Assembly (NCBI RefSeq): GCF_014697615.1
Contig: NZ_JACJSD010000006.1
Coordinates: 124,001 to 188,000, forward strand
Reading direction: 5' to 3'
Length of the DNA stretch: 64,000 bases
Origin: Nostoc sp. FACHB-280
GTDB lineage: Bacteria > Cyanobacteriota > Cyanobacteriia > Cyanobacteriales > Nostocaceae
This document shows positions 28,990 to 38,177 of this stretch, in pieces. The translations under genes and the position numbers were made by a program. The first letter of the stretch is position 1; each line of letters opens with the position of its first letter. The notes beneath the pieces were generated by a model, which was given only the letters and a program-made list of their open reading frames with translations, made no database searches and had not been told where the DNA came from.

Positions 28990-31746
28990 ATGAAGCATTT
29001 TAGTCTTCTGCCTTCTTCAAAGTTGCCTTTGCGACTGATTTTGGTTGTACCCTTTGTGCTGCAAATTTTTGCCGCAGTTAGTTTAGTAGGTTATTTATCA
29101 TTTAGAAACGGTCAAAAAGCAGTTAATAACCTTGCAGATCAGTTGACTACCAAAGTGAATGGACTGGTGGAACAGCATCTGAATACATATTTAGCAACTC
29201 CGCATCAGGTTAATCAAATTAATTTAGCAGCCATCAATCTAGGAATATTGAATCTCCAAGACTATCAAGTGGCAAGTCGCTATTTCTGGAAACAAATGCG
29301 AGTGTTTAAGATTGGTTATATCAGCTTTGCTAATCCTAAAGGTGAATTTATTGGGGTTGAACGTTTAGATAATGGTGGACTGTTAATTAATGAAGTTTCT
29401 GAGAAAAATAGCCTAGGTAAACTTTATGTATATACGACAGATAATCAAGGAAATCGTGATCAATTAACAGCAATTAAAGATTATGATCCGCGTGTAGAAG
29501 CTTGGTATGCTGATGCAGTCAAAATGGGTAGACCAGTGTGGAGTCAAATTTACCAATGGGAAGATAAACCAGAAATTTTCTCCATATCTTCTAGTTATCC
29601 GCTCTATGATGACTCTAAGAATATTGTAGGTGTACTGAGTGTGGATTTATTACTAACGCAGATTAGCGATTTTTTAAAAAATCTAAAATTTGGTAAACAA
29701 GGAAAAGTATTCCTTTTAGAAAGGTCTGGACTAATTGTTGCCTCTTCAACTAATGAAAACCCATATAATGTGATTTATGGTAAAGCCCATAGACTGTCAG
29801 TATTTAATAGTAAAAATCATTTAATCAAAGGTATTGCTGACTATTTACAGCAAGAGTTTGGTGGTTTTCAAAAAATTCAGAATCCACAACAATTTACATT
29901 AAAACTTCAAGGTGAGCGGCAGTTTGTGAAGGTCACGCCTTGGCAGGATAAATTAGGATTAGATTGGCTAGTAATTGTGATTGTGCCTGAAACTGACTTT
30001 ATGGCAGAAATAGATGCTAACAATAATACGACTATTGTGCTTTGTGTAGGCGCACTGGTTGTAGCTACAGTTTTAGGAATATATACGGCTCGTTGGATTA
30101 CCCAACCTATTTTAGATTTAACACAAGCAAGTAGTGCGATCGCTTCTGGAAATCTTGACCAAACAGTTGAAATATCAGGTGTCAAAGAAATCAGTATTTT
30201 GGCTCAATCATTTAATAAAATGGCAGGACAATTAAATGATTTTTTTATGGCTTTAGAAAATACTAATCAAGAACTAGAAGAACGTGTTGAATCAAGAACC
30301 AAAGAATTAAAAACTGCTAAAGAAGCTGCTGACACTGCCAACCAAGCTAAAAGCGAATTTATTGCCAACATCAGTCATGAACTTCGCACACCTTTAAATG
30401 GCATTCTTGGCTATGCACAAATTCTCCAACGAGATATCACAGACAATCCTGCACAACAAAATGCCATTAAAACTATTTATCATTGTGGTTCTCATTTATT
30501 AATGTTAATTAATGATATTTTGGACATTGCCAAAATAGAATCTAAAAAACTAGAATTATATCCTCATACATTTAATTTTCATGAGTTCCTCGTAGGTGTG
30601 TATGATATCTGCCGAATTAAAGCAGAGCAAAAAAATCTCATTTTTAGTTACCACATCAGTGAGTTAATTCCAACCTTGACTAAGGCTGATGAAAAAAGGT
30701 TACGCCAAGTATTATTGAACCTGTTAGGAAATGCCATCAAGTTTACAGATAATGGTGCAGTAAAATTCAGTGTAGAAGTCGTTGAAACTGATGTCATGAC
30801 CACAGATTATCCATGTAGCACAATCAGATTTCAAGTTGAAGATACTGGAGTTGGTATATCCTTAGAAGAATTACAGAAAATTTTTCTACCTTTTGAACAG
30901 GTAGGAGACAGTTATCAAAAGGCAGAAGGAACAGGCTTGGGTCTGGCTATCAGCTGTCAAATTGTAGGAATGATGGGAAGCCAAATTCAAGTAGAAAGCC
31001 ATTATGGTCAAGGTAGTAAATTTTGGTTTGATCTAGATTTACCAAAAGTTAAAGATTGTGTATCATCTGTGGTTCCACATCTTGACAAAGGTAGCAATCA
31101 CATCATTAGATACAAAGGAAATCAAAAAACTATTTTGGTGGTAGATGATGTTGCAGATAATCGTGCTGTGATTATAAGTTTACTTACACCCATAGGATTT
31201 TATGTAATTGAAGCTCTAAATGGTAAGGAAGGTATTACTAAAGCACAAAAATATCAACCAGATTTAATTATTACTGACTTAGGAATGCCCATAATGGATG
31301 GGGTACAAATGACACAAAATTTACGTAATCTACCAGAATTTGCAGAGACAGTAATTATTGCTTCTTCTGCGAGTGTTTTTACGTTAAACCGCATCCAAAG
31401 TTTAGAAGCAGGATGTAATGATTTTCTACCGAAGCCTGTACAAGCTGAGGAATTATTCGCGCAACTGAAGTTGTATTTAAATTTAGATTGGATTTATGAA
31501 GGTAGCCAGTTATCTACTGAGATGGCTGACAATGTGGATCAGGAAATGATTTTTCCACCTGCAACAGAATTGGTGAATTTATATCAAGCGGCTAAAGCTG
31601 GTTATGTGATGGGGATTCAAGAAGAAATAAATCGAATTCAAAATCTAGATAATAAATATGTAAATTTTACTAATAAGATTTCTCAATTAATTGAAGATTT
31701 TGAAGATGAGGCTATTGTGGAAATTCTAAAACCATACTTAAATTAA
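28990..31746 (+). CDS. Membrane hybrid sensor kinase (Cache-HAMP-HK-REC)
   Basis: About 918 aa: a transmembrane helix ([25 protein letters not shown]), a large periplasmic dCache sensor (about 45-345; [34 protein letters not shown]), a second helix ([21 protein letters not shown]), a HAMP domain ([22 protein letters not shown]), a coiled coil, HisKA with His463 ([18 protein letters not shown]), an ATPase domain ([24 protein letters not shown]), a receiver with Asp763 ([10 protein letters not shown]) and a helical tail. Start ATG 28990 replaces a TTG nine codons earlier. Two REC-HK genes follow on the same strand, the first after 26 nt. The 14614-17073 gene has the same architecture. Confidence 0.9.
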   Translation: MKHFSLLPSSKLPLRLILVVPFVLQIFAAVSLVGYLSFRNGQKAVNNLADQLTTKVNGLVEQHLNTYLATPHQVNQINLAAINLGILNLQDYQVASRYFWKQMRVFKIGYISFANPKGEFIGVERLDNGGLLINEVSEKNSLGKLYVYTTDNQGNRDQLTAIKDYDPRVEAWYADAVKMGRPVWSQIYQWEDKPEIFSISSSYPLYDDSKNIVGVLSVDLLLTQISDFLKNLKFGKQGKVFLLERSGLIVASSTNENPYNVIYGKAHRLSVFNSKNHLIKGIADYLQQEFGGFQKIQNPQQFTLKLQGERQFVKVTPWQDKLGLDWLVIVIVPETDFMAEIDANNNTTIVLCVGALVVATVLGIYTARWITQPILDLTQASSAIASGNLDQTVEISGVKEISILAQSFNKMAGQLNDFFMALENTNQELEERVESRTKELKTAKEAADTANQAKSEFIANISHELRTPLNGILGYAQILQRDITDNPAQQNAIKTIYHCGSHLLMLINDILDIAKIESKKLELYPHTFNFHEFLVGVYDICRIKAEQKNLIFSYHISELIPTLTKADEKRLRQVLLNLLGNAIKFTDNGAVKFSVEVVETDVMTTDYPCSTIRFQVEDTGVGISLEELQKIFLPFEQVGDSYQKAEGTGLGLAISCQIVGMMGSQIQVESHYGQGSKFWFDLDLPKVKDCVSSVVPHLDKGSNHIIRYKGNQKTILVVDDVADNRAVIISLLTPIGFYVIEALNGKEGITKAQKYQPDLIITDLGMPIMDGVQMTQNLRNLPEFAETVIIASSASVFTLNRIQSLEAGCNDFLPKPVQAEELFAQLKLYLNLDWIYEGSQLSTEMADNVDQEMIFPPATELVNLYQAAKAGYVMGIQEEINRIQNLDNKYVNFTNKISQLIEDFEDEAIVEILKPYLN

Positions 31747-31772
31747 TAAACATCAATTTAATAAATTTTTCA

Positions 31773-33002
31773 ATGAATAATATTCCTAATAATTCGATTC
31801 TCGTTGTTGATGATGTTCCAATTAATATCAAAATTTTATTGGAAATATTAACTCAAGCAGGTTACAGAGTCTCTGTAGCCAAAAATGGTAAAAGCGCCTT
31901 AGAGAAAGTAGAAGAAGCAATACCAAATTTAATTTTGTTAGATGTGATGATGCCAGGTATGGATGGGTTTGAAACTTGTCGAATTTTAAAAGCAAACCCA
32001 AAAACCAAAGACATTCCAATTATATTTATGACGGCACTATCGGAGCCAGTTAATAAAATTAAGGGATTACAATTGGGAGCAGTAGACTATATTACTAAAC
32101 CAATTGAACATGAAGAGGTATTAGCAAGAATTAATGTTCATTTAGAACTGCGACGCACCCAATTAAAGTTAGCGCAGGAAGAAAAAATGTCGGCTTTAGG
32201 ACAATTAGTAGCAGGGATCGCTCATGAAATTAATAATCCTGTAAATTTTATTTGTGGTAATTTAATTCATGCTGAGAGATATATTGATGATTTATTGAAA
32301 TTACTAGCATTGTATGAAAAAAATCTTAATAGTTCAACTCCAGAAATTAAAAATTTCTCTAAGAAAATAGAAATAGATTTTCTCAAACAAGACCTACCTC
32401 AACTGTTATCTTCAATGAAGAAGGGGTCTGAACGTATTGAACAAATTGTGCGATCGCTCCGGTTATTTTCTCGCTTAGATGACACAGAATATCAGCCCTT
32501 TGACTTGCATGAAGGTATTGATAGTACTTTGGTAATTTTAAGCAGTCGGATTAAAGCCACAGCCGCACGTCCAGCGATTGAGGTTGTGAAGGAATTTGGT
32601 GATTTACCATTAGTAGAATGCTATGCAGGCAAAATCAACCAGGTTTTGATGAATCTGTTAGCAAATGCAATTGATGCTATTGATGAGGCGATAGAAAAGC
32701 AAGATTCCAATACCAGTGAACAAACGCCAACTATTTGGATTAACACAAAAGTTACTAGTGATCAAAAATCTGTGTTGATTGAAATTGTTGATAATGGTGT
32801 TGGGATGTCTGTAGATGTGCAGCAGAGAATGTTTGAGCAGTTTTTTACCACCAAACCTCTAGGTAAAGGTACTGGTTTGGGTTTAGCGATCGCACGGGAA
32901 ATCATTGTGGAAAAACACGGAGGCTCTTTAGAAGTTGATGCTTCCCCAGGAGAAGGTGCGAAATTTGCGATCACCATTCCCATTTACCAAGGAAGTTACT
33001 GA
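31773..33002 (+). CDS. Response-regulator/histidine-kinase hybrid (REC-HK)
   Basis: The 409-aa protein has a receiver (about 8-125; Asp57 in LLDVMMPGMDG, KPI switch) and a kinase core: His151 in GIAHEINNPVNFICGN, N-box NQVLMNLLANAIDA, canonical G1 DNGVGMS, and [11 protein letters not shown]. No membrane segment is present. It begins 26 nt after the Cache-HK-REC gene, so it is likely co-transcribed and could receive phosphate from that protein's receiver or kinase. It lacks the longer coiled-coil linker found in the 13187 and 33332 paralogues, so the receiver abuts the H-box helix. Confidence 0.9.
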   Translation: MNNIPNNSILVVDDVPINIKILLEILTQAGYRVSVAKNGKSALEKVEEAIPNLILLDVMMPGMDGFETCRILKANPKTKDIPIIFMTALSEPVNKIKGLQLGAVDYITKPIEHEEVLARINVHLELRRTQLKLAQEEKMSALGQLVAGIAHEINNPVNFICGNLIHAERYIDDLLKLLALYEKNLNSSTPEIKNFSKKIEIDFLKQDLPQLLSSMKKGSERIEQIVRSLRLFSRLDDTEYQPFDLHEGIDSTLVILSSRIKATAARPAIEVVKEFGDLPLVECYAGKINQVLMNLLANAIDAIDEAIEKQDSNTSEQTPTIWINTKVTSDQKSVLIEIVDNGVGMSVDVQQRMFEQFFTTKPLGKGTGLGLAIAREIIVEKHGGSLEVDASPGEGAKFAITIPIYQGSY

Positions 33003-33331
33003 AATTCATTAGGGTGGAAAAGAAATAATATAGTTAGAATTCAGAATCGAGAAGTCAGTATTGATTGTTATAAATCCTGATTCTTCTATTGCTGTTGCAA
33101 ATTTGCCATCAAGGCAGGATTTGGTGAAGAAAATTTTCACAGCAATAGTAACAGCTGCTGCTGCTTTGGGAAAAATAACTAACAGTGGATAGTAGTTACC
33201 GGCTTTCTCTCTATCTTAATTTTTTCTACGTATATTTGACCAAGTATTTGCAAACGCTCTAGATTTTTTATACTTGCAGCCGCTATCAACTTGCTGATTC
33301 TGGTTTTAATATCTCAACCCAAAACATCCCA
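33003..33331. other. Intergenic region, no gene seen
   Basis: There is about 330 bp between two REC-HK genes. I see no gene, tRNA or dispersed repeat. The gap is long for an operon, so the downstream REC-HK gene may have its own promoter here. Confidence 0.4.
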
Positions 33332-34630
33332 ATGCTGAATTTACAAGAAAATAGTTTAATTTTAATCGTAGATGATACTGTCACAAATCTAGAAATTATT
33401 TCTGACGCATTGAACAATGCGGGATTTAGTGTGACTACAGCGAGAAATGGTGAAAAGGCGCTTCAGCAAATTCAAGAGAAATTACCAGATTTAATTTTAC
33501 TAGATGTAATGATGCCTGGTATTGATGGATTGGAAACTTGTCAAAAATTAAAGACAGACCCCGTGACTCAAGATATCCCAGTAATTTTTATGACTGGAAT
33601 TTCTGATACAGAAACTAAAGTCAAAGGGCTAAGTTTAGGGGCAGTAGATTATATTACTAAACCATGTCAAAAAGAAGAAGTATTAGCGAGAATTAGAACC
33701 CACTTACAACTGCGTTATTTAACTAAAACTTTAGAGCAAAGAGTAGCAGAAAGAACCGCCGAACTGTCTCAAGCCTTAAAAGATTTACAAGCATATCAAC
33801 TGCAATTAATCCAGAAAGAAAAAATGTCGGCTTTAGGTCAGTTAGTAACAGGTATTGCTCACGAAATTAATAATCCTGTGAGTTGTATTCATGGCAATCT
33901 TGCTCATACTACCAATTATTTTAATAACTTAATGAAGATAATTGACCTTTATCAGCAAAACTATCCTGAACCTGTGCCTGCTATTCAAGCCGAAATTGCG
34001 GAGACAGACTTAGACTATATGCGCTCTGATCTACCTAACTTAATTACTTCGATGAAAGAGGGAGTTCAACGTATTCGCAACATCAGTACTAGTCTGCGGA
34101 ATTTTTCGCGCTCTGATCAAGACCGGAAAGTCTTCTGCAATATTCATAATGGGATAGATAGTACAATTATGATTCTTAAGCACCGCTTGAAAGCTTCCAA
34201 AATCCGCCCAGAAATTGAAGTGATTAAACATTATGGTAGTTTACCTTCTGTAACTTGCTTTAGCGGTCAGTTGAATCAGGTATTTATGAACATTTTAACT
34301 AATGCCATTGATGCTTTAGAAGAGTCGAATATAGGGCGGAGCTATAGTGAAATTGAGCAGCATCCCAATAGAATTTGGATTACAACTTCTCTGAGTGAAG
34401 ATAAACAGGATGTTTTAATTCGGATTAAAGATAATGGCGTGGGTATGTCTGCTGAAATCCAGCAAAAAATATTTGAGCATTTATTTACGACTAAAGCCGT
34501 TGGTCAAGGTACAGGTTTAGGGTTATCAATTGCCCATCAAATTATTGTCGAAAAACATCAAGGTAAATTGGATGTATATTCTGTACCAGGAAAGGGTTCA
34601 GAGTTTACGATTACTATTCCAATTCATTAG
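33332..34630 (+). CDS. Response-regulator/histidine-kinase hybrid (REC-HK)
   Basis: The 432-aa protein has a receiver (Asp58 in LLDVMMPGIDG, KPC in place of the usual KPF/KPI), a coiled coil (KTLEQRVAERTAELSQALKDL) and a kinase core: His177 in GIAHEINNPVSCIHGN, N-box NQVFMNILTNAIDALEES, G1 DNGVGMS, G2 GQGTGLGLSIA. It is closest by eye to the 13187-14527 product: both share QNYPEP/TFPQP-type spacer text, DLDYMRSDLP/DLDYLREDLP and NIHNGIDSTIMILKHRLKA. surE follows eight bases after its stop. Its phosphodonor is probably the Cache kinase at 28990. Confidence 0.9.
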   Translation: MLNLQENSLILIVDDTVTNLEIISDALNNAGFSVTTARNGEKALQQIQEKLPDLILLDVMMPGIDGLETCQKLKTDPVTQDIPVIFMTGISDTETKVKGLSLGAVDYITKPCQKEEVLARIRTHLQLRYLTKTLEQRVAERTAELSQALKDLQAYQLQLIQKEKMSALGQLVTGIAHEINNPVSCIHGNLAHTTNYFNNLMKIIDLYQQNYPEPVPAIQAEIAETDLDYMRSDLPNLITSMKEGVQRIRNISTSLRNFSRSDQDRKVFCNIHNGIDSTIMILKHRLKASKIRPEIEVIKHYGSLPSVTCFSGQLNQVFMNILTNAIDALEESNIGRSYSEIEQHPNRIWITTSLSEDKQDVLIRIKDNGVGMSAEIQQKIFEHLFTTKAVGQGTGLGLSIAHQIIVEKHQGKLDVYSVPGKGSEFTITIPIH

Positions 34631-34638
34631 GCTGATAA

Positions 34639-35319
34639 ATGACGATAATCTTGACTAACGACGATGGTATTGATGCGCCAGGAATTAAAGCGTTGCTGCG
34701 GGCTGTGAACAGTGAAAATGTGATTATTGCTGCGCCGAAAGATCATCAATCAGGTTGTGGACATCAAGTTACTACAACCCGTTCTATTAATATTCAACAG
34801 CGTTCCGAGCAGGAATATGCGATCGCTGGGACTCCGGCTGATTGTGTGAGAGTAGCAATATCGCAAATTTGTCAAGATACCAAGCTTGTCTTATCTGGCA
34901 TCAATGCAGGTGGAAATCTGGGTGTCGATGTTTATATTTCTGGGACTGTAGCTGCTGTGCGAGAAGCAGCTATGAATGGGATTCCGGGAATTGCTATTTC
35001 TCACTATCGCAAAGCCAAGCAAAATTTTGACTGGGAATTAGCAGCAAGATTAACATCTGAGGTTTTGGCTGATTTAATTCAACGACCTCTCGAACCCGGA
35101 TGCTTTTGGAATGTGAATTTACCCCACTTACAGCCAGGAGAACCAGATCCCAAAATGGTATTTTGTCAACCCTGTAATAAAGCTTTGCCGATTAATTATC
35201 GTGTAGATGGCAATGAACTTTATTATGTAGGGGAATATGGGAAGCGCGATCGCACTCCTGGCAGTGATGTGGATGTTTGTTTTTCTGGCAATATCGCCAT
35301 TACTCAGTTAAAAGTATAG
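34639..35319 (+). CDS. surE: 5'/3'-nucleotidase SurE
   Basis: The 226-aa protein carries the SurE metal site: adjacent Asp8-Asp9 in LTNDDGID, the Ser in KDHQSGCGH, and Asn in SGINAGGNLG, plus the SGTVAAVREA loop. SurE is a Mg2+/Mn2+-dependent phosphatase that removes phosphate from nucleoside 5'- and 3'-monophosphates, associated with stationary-phase survival. Length is slightly short of the usual ~250. The ATG lies eight bases after the REC-HK stop, so the two are almost surely co-transcribed, which would place nucleotide salvage under the same promoter as a signalling protein. Confidence 0.92.
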   Translation: MTIILTNDDGIDAPGIKALLRAVNSENVIIAAPKDHQSGCGHQVTTTRSINIQQRSEQEYAIAGTPADCVRVAISQICQDTKLVLSGINAGGNLGVDVYISGTVAAVREAAMNGIPGIAISHYRKAKQNFDWELAARLTSEVLADLIQRPLEPGCFWNVNLPHLQPGEPDPKMVFCQPCNKALPINYRVDGNELYYVGEYGKRDRTPGSDVDVCFSGNIAITQLKV

Positions 35320-35461
35320 GCAAATCAGGAACTAATATCGTTTAACTTACGAAGACAGATGATAAGCAGGAGGCTGGGGAAGTCAAAAAATTCATTTGTC
35401 TCCAAAATTGTTTGAATGTCACCAACCAATTCCAAATCCAAAATTCTTCTGCCTCCTGCTA

Positions 35462-35782
35462 TCAATATTTACTGTTGACTCCTTCTTTATCCAACCTTTG
35501 CATCAAAGATGTTAACCTGTCTAGAGTTTGGGTGAGTTGGGTGAGTTTCTGCACAGTATAATCTTGAGACTGCGCTAAGTTTTGCAGAGTATCACACAAA
35601 GCAAAAATTTGATTGCCTTGCTGTTGTAACTGCCTGCCTTGAGCCTCAACTTGTAAACTCAGATAATCTAATCTTTCAGCGAGGCTTTCAATTGTTTCTG
35701 TAGTAGTAAGAACTGCTTCGCCAATCTGTTCAACAATAGATTCTAAGCGACTAACTTTAACTTCGATTCCACCTGAAATCAT
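35462..35782 (-). CDS. Small coiled-coil protein, unknown
   Basis: This 106-aa protein is heptad-rich for most of its length (RLESIVEQIGEAVLTTTETIE, then DYLSLQVEAQGRQLQQQGNQ and KLTQLTQTLDRLTSLMQRLD), predicting a long coiled coil and oligomer. There is no signal or membrane segment. A G-rich GGTGG lies shortly before the ATG and could act as ribosome site. No family is recognised. It is convergent with surE and divergent from the sugar-transferase region. Confidence 0.6.
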   Translation of the reverse strand: MISGGIEVKVSRLESIVEQIGEAVLTTTETIESLAERLDYLSLQVEAQGRQLQQQGNQIFALCDTLQNLAQSQDYTVQKLTQLTQTLDRLTSLMQRLDKEGVNSKY

Positions 35783-36237
35783 ATTTCCACCATCCCATCA
35801 TAAAATTATTAGTCCTGAACTCTAGCCTTAGTGTCTTTTTTTACTTATGTCCTTGTGGATAATCTCTGATATCAGCCCAGATATAAAAGAGCGCCATCTG
35901 AAGTTAGTCTGAACAAATCATTTTGTAGGGATGTATTGTCCTTACTACTTAGTGATTTTTCTTAGTTACTTCAGTTTAGCCAGAAAGTTAAATGAATCAA
36001 TTAGTAGTTAATTTTGATATTGCGGCATTTTTTTATACATAATATTTGTACTTAAGTATTCTCCGGAAAGATATCTAAAAAAGTTTACGCAAATTTTACA
36101 AAATTTCATCAATTTAGTCTGATTGATGAAGATTAAGTAAATATACCTTAAGAAAGTCCTAGGTAGCAAAGGACAAAGTTTATATTCGTGAGTAAATTTA
36201 CGTGAATTTACCCTGGTTAATTACAATTGGCTAGACA
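35783..36237. other. Intergenic region, no gene seen
   Basis: A 455-bp AT-rich stretch upstream of the sugar-transferase gene. No gene, RNA or clear repeat is visible. Its length suggests a regulated promoter for the sugar transferase, but I cannot point to a specific element. Confidence 0.4.
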
Positions 36238-36912
36238 ATGTACCAAACACAATTGCAAAGTCTTTGTCAAGTTCCTACTGACAGAGCTTGGAAATTAGAT
36301 ACACCACACTCTTCCGTAGATTCTAAATTCAAACGTTGTTTAGATATTGTCGGGAGTTTAGTGGGTTTAATAATTTTGGGTATTGTGTTTATACCGATAG
36401 CGATCGCCATTAAACTCGATAGTCCAGGCCCAATTTTCTTTACTCAGGAACGTTACGGATTGCAAGGACAACCTTTTAAACTCCGTAAATTCCGTTCAAT
36501 GGTTGATGATGCCGAAAGACTCAAGTCTCTTGTTCACAATGAAGCTGATGGATTAATCTTTAAGAATCAGCATGATTTTCGAGTTACGAAAGTTGGTCGT
36601 TTTTTACGCAGTACCAGCTTAGATGAGTTGCCACAATTTTGGAATGTGCTGGTAGGTGAGATGAGTTTGGTAGGAACCCGTCCACCTACAGCGGATGAAG
36701 TAGCTAAGTATAATCAACGCCATTGGCAACGTTTGAATGTCAAACCCGGTTTGACTGGTGAATGGCAAGTTAATGGTCGTTCTCACGTCAAAGATTTTGA
36801 ACAAATAGTTGATTTAGACTTACGTTACCAAGAGAAATGGCATCCATTGTATGATTTGTTGTTGATCACCAAGACTTTCTACGTCATATTTGGCAAAGTT
36901 GGGGCTTTTTAA
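36238..36912 (+). CDS. Phosphoglycosyl (sugar) transferase, monotopic type
   Basis: The 224-aa protein has the bacterial sugar-transferase fold: basic KRCLDIVGS, one re-entrant hydrophobic helix (LVGLIILGIVFIPIAIAIKLDSPGPIFF), FKLRKFRSM, the catalytic Asp-Glu in TSLDELPQFWNV, SLVGTRPPT, and VKPGLTGEWQVNGRS. It transfers a sugar-1-phosphate to undecaprenyl phosphate, starting a polysaccharide repeat at the inner membrane. It lacks the N-terminal four-helix part of WcaJ-type enzymes, so it is the short PglC-like form. Candidate products are exopolysaccharide, sheath or heterocyst-envelope sugar. It is convergent with the HupE-like gene, six bases apart. Confidence 0.9.
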   Translation: MYQTQLQSLCQVPTDRAWKLDTPHSSVDSKFKRCLDIVGSLVGLIILGIVFIPIAIAIKLDSPGPIFFTQERYGLQGQPFKLRKFRSMVDDAERLKSLVHNEADGLIFKNQHDFRVTKVGRFLRSTSLDELPQFWNVLVGEMSLVGTRPPTADEVAKYNQRHWQRLNVKPGLTGEWQVNGRSHVKDFEQIVDLDLRYQEKWHPLYDLLLITKTFYVIFGKVGAF

Positions 36913-36917
36913 ATCAA

Positions 36918-37550
36918 TTAGTTAAGTCCAATAGTCAACGAGACAAAACCAAGAGCGCAGATAGCAAAGCCTAACAGACTAACTTTTCTAGACAAAATAC
37001 TAGATAAATCTGCTTGATTTACCTGAGTAGCAATTTGGCTGACACTCTTTACCACTGCATACTGCGTCAAAGCCGCACCGACAATATACATTACTGAAGG
37101 TATTGTTCCTGCCCCAATAATCGATTCACTATTAAAATAACCGTGAAACAAACCTGCGATCGCTGTTAGTAACAGCAGTGTGAACAGCTTAGGCTGTTTG
37201 GCTGTAACCAATACCATACCAAAAGCAACACTCACAATTGCGATCGCAACTTCTGAAACTGGTAAATTGATTTGCCAGAGAGTAATGATTGTGCCGAAAA
37301 TATTGGCTGATATCAGCGTAATACTTATCCAGTTAACATACTGGGTTTTTGTGGCGAGTAAACCGATGGCTAAGATACTCACAAACTCAGCCAAGACTAA
37401 TACTGGATCTGCCATTCCCCACAAAAAGCCGTCCCAAGAATTAGAAATGTCATGGGGATATGATAATCCAGTCCATGAACTCAGCAAACTAATCATAGCT
37501 AAAGCTGCGATCGCACCAACATAACGTTGAAGTAATTTATCTTTGAACAT
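36918..37550 (-). CDS. HupE/UreJ-like membrane protein with altered metal signature
   Basis: About 210 aa with an N-terminal helix (LQRYVGAIAALAMISLLSSWTG) and five or six further helices. GFLWGMADPVLVLAEFVSILAIGLLA aligns with the HupE signature GFxHGxxHPxxGxDHxxxMxxVGxxA, but the His and Asp ligands are replaced by Trp, Asp, Ala and Glu; GLFHGYFNSES keeps one His in the second motif. HupE proteins move Ni2+ or Co2+, so this one may have changed or lost metal specificity. ATG 37550 (MFKDKLL) is preferred to a TTG 18 codons upstream. It is convergent with the sugar-transferase gene. Confidence 0.7.
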   Translation of the reverse strand: MFKDKLLQRYVGAIAALAMISLLSSWTGLSYPHDISNSWDGFLWGMADPVLVLAEFVSILAIGLLATKTQYVNWISITLISANIFGTIITLWQINLPVSEVAIAIVSVAFGMVLVTAKQPKLFTLLLLTAIAGLFHGYFNSESIIGAGTIPSVMYIVGAALTQYAVVKSVSQIATQVNQADLSSILSRKVSLLGFAICALGFVSLTIGLN

Positions 37551-38177
37551 AAGATATACCAAATTAGTTTTTCGGTATTTTATACTGCCCAACTCCCAAA
37601 ACAAACTAACGCGATCGCTATCTAATTTTTGATGAATTTTTGGGGCTTCACAGCACTTATCATTTTCATAAAATCATTACTATTTGTTACAGTAATCTCC
37701 CAAAGTTTTTTAATGCTCAAATAACTTGTTTCATAAAGTTATTAATATCTATGACAGTAATATCCCAAAGTTCCATCCCAGTAATTGTTTGACAATCACA
37801 GAATTTGCTGCAAACTAGAATTGCGATAGCAATTCATCAAATCAATTTTGGCAAACTTGAGTGGCACAAACAAATGCTGTTTAACGAATACTTACAAGAT
37901 TGAAACTGAAATTTATCTTAATTTGTAAACTTTTAATGATTTGGGCAGATTAAAATCATAAAATAACGTAGTTATCTTCCAGCATAATCGCTAATCTGGG
38001 GTCAACAATGATTTGATAATGTTGTGCCTCAAGTTTCCAGATTGTAAACACCCCTGTACCCTGATTCCCCTACACCCAGTCTCAACAGAAAATCTTTCTG
38101 CGTAAATCCTAGTCAGGCAATGAATAAACCGTAAAATCACGCAGTAATGTTATTCAGATGAATTGAAGGCAAATTCT
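37551..38177. other. Intergenic region with repeat
   Basis: This is divergent DNA of about 625 bp. Near 38047-38110 lie CCCCTGTACCCTG, CCCCTACACCCAG and TTCTGCGTAAATCCTA, a worn copy of the TTACACC-core repeat family ending in the TGCGTAAGTCCT-like word. The region at 37660-37790 twice repeats an AGTAATATCCCAAAGTT-like phrase (AGTAATCTCCCAAAGTTTT near 37690, AGTAATATCCCAAAGTTCC near 37757), a local tandem-like duplication. No gene is seen. Confidence 0.45.
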
